A stretch of 20,257 nucleotides of DNA from Acidimicrobiales bacterium (GTDB lineage: Bacteria; Actinomycetota; Acidimicrobiia; Acidimicrobiales; SZUA-35), in assembly GCA_024641625.1 (NCBI GenBank), contig JAHECQ010000015.1, positions 1 through 20,257 on the forward strand. The letters run 5' to 3'. Each line of letters opens with the position of its first letter. Positions within the stretch are counted from its first letter, which is position 1. The translations under genes were made by a program, and so were the position numbers. Positions 14,480 to 20,257 of this stretch are shown here, in pieces. A model generated the notes under the pieces. It ran no database searches. It saw only the letters and a program-made list of their open reading frames with translations, and had not been told where the DNA came from.

Positions 14480-15627
14480 CCCAAGGCGCCGACCTCGAGC
14501 GGCTCCGCTCACTCCATGGCATCAAATGGCAGCGCGACGAAGGCGACGTTCTGGCTGCCTGGGTCGCCGACATGGACTTCCTCCCGCCTCCTCCGGCGAT
14601 CGAGGCCGTGCGGGGGATCGCGGAACGGGGCGACTTCGGCTACAGCCGGGCGGCGCTCTCGCAGCTGCCCGAGGCCTTTGCCTCCTGGCAGGAACGGCAC
14701 CACGGCTGGCGTCCGGAGCTCGACAAGCTCCGGATGTTCGCCGACGTCCTCCAGGCCATCGATCTGAGTCTGTGGTTCCACACCGAGCCGGGCGATGGCA
14801 TCGTGCTGTTCACGCCGGTCTATCCGCCGTTCATCCGCGCGGCCGAGCACGGCGGGCGTCGGCTGATCGACTGCCCGCTCGATCGGGCGAGCGGCTGGCG
14901 TCTGGATCCCGATCGGCTCGAGGCGTGCATCGACGATCGCACGAAGGTCATCCTCACCTGCAATCCCCACAACCCCACCGGGCGTGTGTTCGATCGTTCC
15001 GAGCTCGAGGCGATCGCCGAGGTCGCCGAGCGGCACGATCTGCTCGTGCTGTCCGACGAGATCTGGGCCGATCTGCTGCATCCGGGTAGTACCCACATCC
15101 CCATGGCGCTGATCGGTCCGGAGATCGCCGCCCGGACCATCACCATCTCTGCCGCCAGCAAGACCTTCAGTCTGGCCGGTCTGCGAACGGCCATCGCCCA
15201 CATGGGTCACGTCGGCGTCGCCGACGCCTTCGATGCGATGCCGTCGCACGCCTTCGGGGGTCTGAGCACCCCGGGCTGTGAGGCGACCCTCGCGTGCTGG
15301 ACCCAGGGAGAGTCTTGGCTGACCGAGGTCCGTCAGCATCTGACCGAGCAACGCAACCGTCTCGCCGTCAGACTGGCTCAGGAGCTCCCCGAGGTGGGGT
15401 TCGTCCTGCCGGAGGCCACTTACCTCAACTGGCTCGACTGCAACCCGTTGCGACTCGACAGCGATCCGACCGCGTACTTCACCGAGCACGGCGTGGCGTT
15501 GTCCCCCGGGAGCGACTTCGGTCCGCTCGGCGCCGGTTGGGTGCGACTGAATGCCGCCACCTCGTCGGAGATTCTCGATCAGATCATCGACCGGATGGTC
15601 GCAGCGGTTGTGGCTGCTCGAGCCTGA
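14470..15627 (+). CDS. PLP-dependent C-S lyase, MalY/PatB family aminotransferase fold
   Basis: 385 aa, fold-type I PLP enzyme of the MalY/PatB (cystathionine beta-lyase) group. Seen: WVADMDF (31-37) and GYSR (57-60), typical for the subfamily; NPHNPTGRVF (165-174); SDEIWADL with Asp196, which contacts the PLP ring nitrogen; SAASKTFSLAGLR with the Schiff-base Lys231; and a C-terminal VRLNAATSSEIL. The expected reaction is beta-elimination of cystathionine or cysteine conjugates to pyruvate, ammonia and a thiol. The exact substrate is not readable. Coupled to the SDR gene by a 10-bp overlap; a functional link between the two is plausible but unknown. A 9-bp perfect inverted repeat covers its stop codon. 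Confidence 0.92.
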   Translation: MAVTQGADLERLRSLHGIKWQRDEGDVLAAWVADMDFLPPPPAIEAVRGIAERGDFGYSRAALSQLPEAFASWQERHHGWRPELDKLRMFADVLQAIDLSLWFHTEPGDGIVLFTPVYPPFIRAAEHGGRRLIDCPLDRASGWRLDPDRLEACIDDRTKVILTCNPHNPTGRVFDRSELEAIAEVAERHDLLVLSDEIWADLLHPGSTHIPMALIGPEIAARTITISAASKTFSLAGLRTAIAHMGHVGVADAFDAMPSHAFGGLSTPGCEATLACWTQGESWLTEVRQHLTEQRNRLAVRLAQELPEVGFVLPEATYLNWLDCNPLRLDSDPTAYFTEHGVALSPGSDFGPLGAGWVRLNAATSSEILDQIIDRMVAAVVAARA

Positions 15628-15638
15628 TCCGAGCAGCC
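15612..15638. terminator. Bidirectional hairpin between convergent MalY-type and Ldh2 genes
   Basis: GGCTGCTCG (15612-15620) and CGAGCAGCC (15630-15638) are perfect 9-bp arms around a 9-nt loop that contains the MalY-type stop region. It is the only convergent junction in the window whose genes do not overlap. There is no T-run on either side, so termination may be imperfect. Confidence 0.6.
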
Positions 15639-15640
15639 GT

Positions 15641-16723
15641 TCAGACCAGCCGCTGATCGGCGTCGGCCAAGCCGGCGCTGGTGGCGGCACTGCGAAGGAG
15701 CTTGATGGTCTCGACGTCCACCGGGATGCCGTCGGCTCGTGCTTCGCGTGAACGGTTCTCGGGATCACCGGGTAGCAGAACCTCGCTGAACCCCTCTCGT
15801 AGGTCCGAACTCTGGACGTATCGCAGGTAGGCGTCGGCCTCGGCGGCGAACCCGGTCGCCGCTCCGGTGGCAGCGGGATCGATGACGATCGACAGCATGT
15901 TGTTGATGATCCGTCCCGCGGCGCGCTTGTTGCCCGGTTGGATGGTGGGGCCACCGATGAGGGCGGCACCCAGGAGCTCGGCCATGATGGCCAACCCCGA
16001 GCCTTTGTGATCGCCGAGCGCCAACAATGCGCCCTCACGAGGGTTGGCGAACAAGCCGGAAGGGTCGGTGGTCGCCCGGCCGGCGCCATCGATCATCGTG
16101 TCGGGCGGGACCGGCCTTCCCTCTTCCATGGCCACCCGAGCCTTGCCGGCGGCGATCTTCGACGTCGCCATGTCGAGCATGACACGAGGCGTCGGCCGTC
16201 CGTTTCGTTCGGGTCCGCCGGGAATGGCAAGACAGATCGGATTGGTGACGAACCTCGCCTCACGACCCCCGTAGGGGGCCACCAACGGAGCATGTCCGCA
16301 GACGTTGACGAAATGGAGCGATGCCAAGCCGGCAGCCGCACATTGCTCGCCCCAGTGGCCGATTCGGCCGATGTGATAGCTGTTGCGGAGACCGACGATG
16401 GCGGCTCCGTGGGTGCGGGCTCGCTCGATGGCGTGTTCCATCGCTTCGTAGCCGTTGACCTGACCGAAGCCCATGTTGCCGTCGAGCACGCTGAGCACAC
16501 CGAGATCCTGAACGATGGTGGGATGCGAGTTCACGGTCAGCTCGCCTCGCAGTGCCCCGGCGACGTAGGCGGGGAGCATCCCGATGCCATGAGAGTCGTG
16601 TCCGGCGAGGTTGGCGCCAACGAGCTGATCGGCGACGAGGCTCTGCTCGGTCTCGGAACTCCCGAGTTGTGCACACGTGTCGCGGATGAAGGCATGAAGT
16701 TCATCGGGATGGAGAATGGCCAT
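15641..16723 (-). CDS. Ldh2-family malate/L-lactate (hydroxyacid) dehydrogenase
   Basis: 360 aa, normal for the Ldh2/YlbC/MDH-type family, which reduces 2-oxoacids or cyclic imino acids with NAD(P)H and is unrelated to classical lactate dehydrogenase. Seen: AGHDSHGIGMLPAYV (40-54), the substrate-binding signature; NSYHIGRIGHWGEQCA (about 114-129), holding the catalytic His; TNPICLAIPGG; MLDMATSKIAAGKA; and the glycine-rich DHKGSGLAIMAELL. The exact substrate (malate, lactate, ureidoglycolate, piperideine-2-carboxylate and similar) is not decidable from sequence. It starts at ATG 16723 with no obvious ribosome binding site. Monocistronic, convergent with the MalY-type gene and divergent from the glycosyltransferase fusion. 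The 106-bp divergent gap (16724-16829) shows only a TACACT box at 16751 without a matching -35. Confidence 0.92.
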   Translation of the reverse strand: MAILHPDELHAFIRDTCAQLGSSETEQSLVADQLVGANLAGHDSHGIGMLPAYVAGALRGELTVNSHPTIVQDLGVLSVLDGNMGFGQVNGYEAMEHAIERARTHGAAIVGLRNSYHIGRIGHWGEQCAAAGLASLHFVNVCGHAPLVAPYGGREARFVTNPICLAIPGGPERNGRPTPRVMLDMATSKIAAGKARVAMEEGRPVPPDTMIDGAGRATTDPSGLFANPREGALLALGDHKGSGLAIMAELLGAALIGGPTIQPGNKRAAGRIINNMLSIVIDPAATGAATGFAAEADAYLRYVQSSDLREGFSEVLLPGDPENRSREARADGIPVDVETIKLLRSAATSAGLADADQRLV

Positions 16724-16829
16724 GTCCAGTTTCTAGCGCATCTCGGTCTCTACACTCTCGTCCATCGCAGGGACTACATCGCTCGTTCGGCATCGCCCTC
16801 ATCGGCCGTGGAACCGGTGCCGGGACATC

Positions 16830-19067
16830 GTGCGATCCTTCGCGCCCGACGGGTCGACGTTGTCCGGTCTGCCTTGGGGGGCGCTGCTCCTCGGACTGTC
16901 GAGCACGGTCCTGATCGTCGTGGGGGGTACCCTCGCCGGCGCGGGCGTGCCTGGTGGCGGCGGACGGTTGTGGTCGGTCCCTTCGATCCCGATGCGGCCC
17001 TCGGTGGACCTGCTCGGTGCCCTCGTCGTGTTCTATGCAGGGCTCATCCTGTTGGTGCGGTCCTGGCTGAAGCTTCGTCGCGACGTGCGTCGCCGAGGGG
17101 CAACGGTCGCCGCAGTTGCCTTCGTGGTGGTTGTCTGGTCGATCCCACTGCTGGCGGGGCCGCCGCTCGGCAGCCGGGACGTCTACGCCTACGCCGCGCA
17201 GGGCCGATTGGCCGAACAGGGCTTCAACGTCTACCAACAGGGTCCGGCCGCCTTGGGCAACGATCCGGTCCTCGGTCCGGTCGATCCGCTCTATCTGGAC
17301 GCGCCGGTGGTCTATGGGCCGGTGTTCGTGGCCATCTCCTCGGCGGTGACCGTGGTCGCCGGCGATCGGATTGTCTACCAGGTGTTGGCATTCCGGGTGC
17401 TCGCGGTGCTCGGTCTCGTCGTCACCGGGTTCGCGGTGCGTGACATCGCCAAGACGTTGGGGCGCGATCCGGTGGACGCCGTCGTGCTGGCGGTCGCCAA
17501 CCCGTTGGTGCTGCTCCACCTGGTTTCGGGCGCTCACAACGAGGCCATGATGTTGGCGTTCCTCGTCGGTGGGGTGGCCATCGGCCTCAGACCCAAGTGG
17601 CGACTGTGCGGGATTGCGTTGTGCGCCTTCGCCGCCGCCATCAAGGTTCCGGGCATCCTCGGTGCGGCCTTCCTCGCTTGGCCTTGGATCATCGAGGCGG
17701 GCCGCCCCATGCGGCGCCTCGGCCGGACAGTCATCGGCGCAGCCGAAGTGTTCACGGTGATCGCGGTGGCCGGTCGTCTGACCGGGTTCGGCTGGGGTTG
17801 GGTCGATGCGTTGCTCAACGCCACACCGGTCGATGCGTACCTCAGCATCACCCGATTGCTCGGTGGCGGCTTCCAACTGGCAACCGGCTTGGACGCGGCC
17901 CAGGTGCTGTCGATTGCCGGAGTGCTCGGACTGCTGCTGGCGGCAGGCCTCACGGCGTGGCTGCTCTTGTGGCGGAAGGGTTCGGCGGTCACGGCCCTTG
18001 CCTGGAGTCTCCTGCTGTTCGCCATCCTGCATCCGACCGTGCAGCCCTGGTATCTGACCTGGGGCCTCATGCTGTGGGCGGCGGCGGCCGCCGGCAATCC
18101 CAACCGGGCGTATCTGACGGTCACCGCGGCCGCCGCGTTCGTTGTTCTGCCGGTGGGACCTCAGGCCGGCCTGGTCCTGCTGCAGGACAACGGGCTCATG
18201 TCGATGGCATTGGCTGCCGTGGGCCTCGGACTGCTGACCCTCAGTCCGGGCATCGGCCGATCCGGCCCCCAGCCGCGACGTGCATCGGCTGTGCCCTCCG
18301 CACCCGATCGCGAGCTCGTCACGGTCCTCGTGCCGACCAGGAACGAGGCCGAGAGCGTCGGATTGCTCGCTCGACGCGTCATCGACGCCTTCGCCCCCAC
18401 GTCGGGGTCGGTCGAAGTCCTGTTCGTCGACGACAGTGACGACGACACCCCGGCGGTGCTCGATGCTCTCGCTGCGGAGTTGTCCGAGGTCCGAGCGTTG
18501 AAGCGATCCGGTGCCCAACGATGGGGTGGTCTCGGCGGAGCAGTGGTCGATGGGTTGGGGTCGGCCCGTGGGTCTGTCGTGGTGGTGATGGACGGCGACC
18601 TCCAGCACCCACCCGAGGTGGTGCCCCTGCTCGTCCGCCAGGTACGGGCCACGGGAGGGATCGTGGTGGCCAGTCGACACGTCGATGGAGGTGCAGCGTT
18701 CGGTTTGTCGACCACGCGGCGTCTGATGTCGAACGTTGCGACGTTGTTGGCGCGGGGTGCGTTCCCCAGACGGGTCGGGCGCGTGGCCGATCCGATGAGC
18801 GGCTTCTTCGGCTTCCCGCTGCACCGCATCGATGCGGCTCGACTGCAGCCCGAGGGATTCAAGATCCTGATGGAGCTGTTGGCCACCCATCCCGAGGTCG
18901 GGTCGTCGGAGGTCGCCTTTCGGTTCGACGAGCGAACCGCCGGTGCATCGAAGGCATCGCCTGCGCAAGCGTCGCGTTTTCTCGGCCACCTCGTCGATCT
19001 TCGCCTCCGTACCAGCCGGCCATGGGCCGGAGCCGGCAACCCTCAGCGAGTGTTCCAGTCGACGTGA
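16830..19067 (+). CDS. Fused GT-C mannosyltransferase and polyprenol-phosphate-mannose synthase
   Basis: 745 aa with two enzymes. Residues 1-470 have about 11-13 membrane segments and resemble the MptA/MptB alpha-1,6-mannosyltransferases (GT-C): SRDVYAYAAQG (115-125, acidic Asp117 in the first loop), NVYQQGPAAL, VDPLYLDAPVVYGPVF (151-166), SGAHNEA (233-239) and HPTVQPWY (401-408). A Pro/Arg-rich linker (about 473-495) leads to a GT2 domain (497-745) of the dolichol/polyprenol-phosphate mannose synthase type: VPTRNEAESV, VDDSDDDT, DGDLQHPPE (588-596), DPMSGFFGF (654-662), GFKILMELL and RTAGASKAS. Expected roles are formation of polyprenyl-phosphate-mannose from GDP-mannose and its use as donor for a lipoglycan or mannan; sugar identity is inferred. 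GTG 16830 start with GGGA upstream. Overlaps the next gene by 25 bp. Confidence 0.88.
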   Translation: MRSFAPDGSTLSGLPWGALLLGLSSTVLIVVGGTLAGAGVPGGGGRLWSVPSIPMRPSVDLLGALVVFYAGLILLVRSWLKLRRDVRRRGATVAAVAFVVVVWSIPLLAGPPLGSRDVYAYAAQGRLAEQGFNVYQQGPAALGNDPVLGPVDPLYLDAPVVYGPVFVAISSAVTVVAGDRIVYQVLAFRVLAVLGLVVTGFAVRDIAKTLGRDPVDAVVLAVANPLVLLHLVSGAHNEAMMLAFLVGGVAIGLRPKWRLCGIALCAFAAAIKVPGILGAAFLAWPWIIEAGRPMRRLGRTVIGAAEVFTVIAVAGRLTGFGWGWVDALLNATPVDAYLSITRLLGGGFQLATGLDAAQVLSIAGVLGLLLAAGLTAWLLLWRKGSAVTALAWSLLLFAILHPTVQPWYLTWGLMLWAAAAAGNPNRAYLTVTAAAAFVVLPVGPQAGLVLLQDNGLMSMALAAVGLGLLTLSPGIGRSGPQPRRASAVPSAPDRELVTVLVPTRNEAESVGLLARRVIDAFAPTSGSVEVLFVDDSDDDTPAVLDALAAELSEVRALKRSGAQRWGGLGGAVVDGLGSARGSVVVVMDGDLQHPPEVVPLLVRQVRATGGIVVASRHVDGGAAFGLSTTRRLMSNVATLLARGAFPRRVGRVADPMSGFFGFPLHRIDAARLQPEGFKILMELLATHPEVGSSEVAFRFDERTAGASKASPAQASRFLGHLVDLRLRTSRPWAGAGNPQRVFQST

Positions 19068-20215
19068 TCTCGCAGGGGTGCGGCTCGTAGCGCCAGGGCG
19101 CAGCTGATGATGACCCCGGCGAGCAGTCCGTCGCGGACCGACAATCCAATAGCGGCAACAGGTCGATGGACACCCGAAGGACCGAACACGACAAGGGTGA
19201 GGGCGGTGAGTGCGACCGCAGCGCCGGTGAGCATGCAGGGCACTCGACGCTCCGAGGTCCACAGCAGGGCCGCTGGAGGGGTGAGCCACAGGAGGAATTG
19301 CGGCGACAACAAGGGAGCCGTGAGCAGCAACGTTGCCGTCGATGCCAGCATGACCAGGGCCGCAGCGTCGGCCGAGGTTCGTCGACGGGCCATGACGACC
19401 AGGGTTGCGACGACGGCCAGCATCACCAGGCGTCCTGCGGTGACGATGCCGTCGTTCATCGATCCGATGCGATAGGCGTCGGCCTCGAAGCGGGGTTTCT
19501 GCGTGCTGAGGAGGGCGACCAGTGAACCGGGCAGCGATTCCACATGCCAGCCGGTCGCTCCTCGGAGGCTGAGCACCTGCGTGAGCGCGTCGAGCCCAGC
19601 CCATGCGAGCCACGCGGTCGCCAAGGCGGTGCCGGCTGCGGCGGCAGCCACAGCCTCGCCTCGGCGTCTGGTGGCTACGGCGGCGGCGATCAGGAGCGCC
19701 GGTGCGAGTTTGATGGCTGCGCCGATCGAGGCGACGACGGCAAAACCGGTGATGGTGCGCCGGCTGGGTGGTCGGGCGAGCAGCACCAGGCCGATTGCCG
19801 TGCACGCGGTGGCCCAGAGATCGAAACGAAGCAGACCCGCGGGAACGGCGGCGGTGCCGAGCATCAGATAGGCCAGGCCGGCGTCGCTCGTGTGGCGGCT
19901 GCCGGCGCGCTCGGGCAGCCCGAGCGCCAGCACTCCGGCGACGCCGAGATCGACCACGAGCGAGACGACGACGAGCAATCGCTGCGTCTGCACGACATCG
20001 TCTCGGGCCAGCAGTTCGATCAGTGCCACCGAGCCCGGCGGGTACTCGACCTCGTGATCGACCCAAGGTCGGCCGGGGGCTGCATGAATCTGCTGGAACC
20101 GGTTGGCATCCCAGCCGCTCAGCTCGTCGGGCTCGTCGGTCCATGGTCCGAACACGAGAACGCCGGCGGCCACCACCCGTATCCCGATGGCAAGCAGCCA
20201 GAGCCAGCGACGCAT
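19043..20215 (-). CDS. GT-C type membrane glycosyltransferase (GT87-like)
   Basis: 390 aa with about ten membrane helices. The first extracytoplasmic loop (24-62) contains FGPWTDEPDE, WDANRFQQI with Asp37, and HEVEYPPGS. This acidic loop followed by YPPG is the pattern of polyprenol-phosphate-mannose dependent GT-C enzymes such as GT87/PimE-like proteins. Later landmarks are GAAIKLAPALL (helix after loop), AYRIGSMNDG and LLLTAPLLSPQFLLWL. Substrate unknown; a mannosyltransferase acting beside the convergent fusion protein is the natural inference. ATG 20215 has no Shine-Dalgarno sequence; a TAGGGT box ends 6 nt upstream, so the mRNA may be leaderless. Confidence 0.82.
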   Translation of the reverse strand: MRRWLWLLAIGIRVVAAGVLVFGPWTDEPDELSGWDANRFQQIHAAPGRPWVDHEVEYPPGSVALIELLARDDVVQTQRLLVVVSLVVDLGVAGVLALGLPERAGSRHTSDAGLAYLMLGTAAVPAGLLRFDLWATACTAIGLVLLARPPSRRTITGFAVVASIGAAIKLAPALLIAAAVATRRRGEAVAAAAAGTALATAWLAWAGLDALTQVLSLRGATGWHVESLPGSLVALLSTQKPRFEADAYRIGSMNDGIVTAGRLVMLAVVATLVVMARRRTSADAAALVMLASTATLLLTAPLLSPQFLLWLTPPAALLWTSERRVPCMLTGAAVALTALTLVVFGPSGVHRPVAAIGLSVRDGLLAGVIISCALALRAAPLRDHVDWNTR

Positions 20216-20221
20216 GCGGCA

Positions 20222-20227
20222 ACCCTA
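20222..20227 (-). promoter_or_regulatory. Possible -10 box for a leaderless transcript of the GT87-like gene
   Basis: Minus-strand TAGGGT ends 6 nt before ATG 20215, the same geometry as TACGGT before ATG 7798. The sequence 17 nt further up (GAGTCA) is only a weak -35 match. Confidence 0.3.
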
Positions 20228-20247
20228 CGCACTGACCTACGCACTGA
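20224..20247. repeat. 12-bp direct tandem duplication upstream of the GT87-like gene
   Basis: CCTACGCACTGA occurs twice without spacing (20224-20235, 20236-20247). It duplicates the first part of the putative -10 box. Confidence 0.9.
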
Positions 20248-20257
20248 CTCGATCCTC

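Noticed and set aside
16751..16756. TACACT as a -10 box for the glycosyltransferase fusion
   Set aside because: No -35 at any suitable spacing and almost 75 bp from the start codon; kept only as a remark.
16701..20222. 1173-codon open frame on the minus strand
   Set aside because: Arg/His/Gln-rich with no recognisable domain. It runs antisense to the glycosyltransferase fusion and out of frame over the GT87-like gene, both of which have clear motifs.

Overview
The window is high-GC DNA, almost fully coding, with frequent GTG/TTG starts. It looks like an actinobacterial chromosome. Supporting content is a DUF3097 protein (a family I know mainly from Actinomycetota), a mycoredoxin-like glutaredoxin, polyprenol-phosphate-mannose type glycosyltransferases and an adjacent type IIA topoisomerase pair. 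A deep lineage such as Acidimicrobiia is my inference, not something the sequence proves. I see no rRNA, tRNA, CRISPR array, insertion sequence or phage gene, and no gene-free stretch longer than 300 bases. The longest gap, about 170 bp at 9188-9359, holds a strong dyad.

Layout. 1-561 (+) is the 3' part of an integral membrane protein. 526-5003 (-) is a topoisomerase operon, parC-like then parE-like. 5159-7731 (-) is a three-gene operon: M50 site-2 protease, AI-2E/PerM-type membrane protein, glutaredoxin. 7798-8436 (+) is a degenerate alpha/beta-hydrolase-like protein carrying five copies of an in-frame 21-bp repeat. 8414-9187 (-) is a putative Swt1-type HEPN protein with a C-terminal membrane anchor. 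9360-10985 (+) is a membrane GGDEF-EAL protein. 10948-11790 (-) is DUF3097, divergent from a Uup-like ABC-F ATPase (11873-13657, +). It is followed by an SDR oxidoreductase and a MalY/PatB-type C-S lyase (13718-15627, +, overlapping genes). 15641-16723 (-) is an Ldh2-family dehydrogenase. 16830-19067 (+) is a fused GT-C mannosyltransferase/polyprenol-phosphate-mannose synthase. 19043-20215 (-) is a second GT-C type glycosyltransferase.

How the parts fit. Most of the window is housekeeping (DNA topology, ribosome-associated ATPase, redox, amino-acid/hydroxyacid metabolism) plus envelope glycan assembly at the right end. Tandem genes are packed so that the upstream stop codon forms part of the next ribosome binding site. 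Four of five convergent pairs overlap at their 3' ends by 23-38 bp.

The least ordinary part is about 7.8-9.4 kb. It holds the repeat-bearing, catalytically stripped hydrolase-like gene, the convergent tail-anchored HEPN gene, and an 11-position dyad in the HEPN gene's upstream region. The other unusual object is the GT-C/GT2 fusion, which would join making a lipid-linked mannose donor and using it in one polypeptide.
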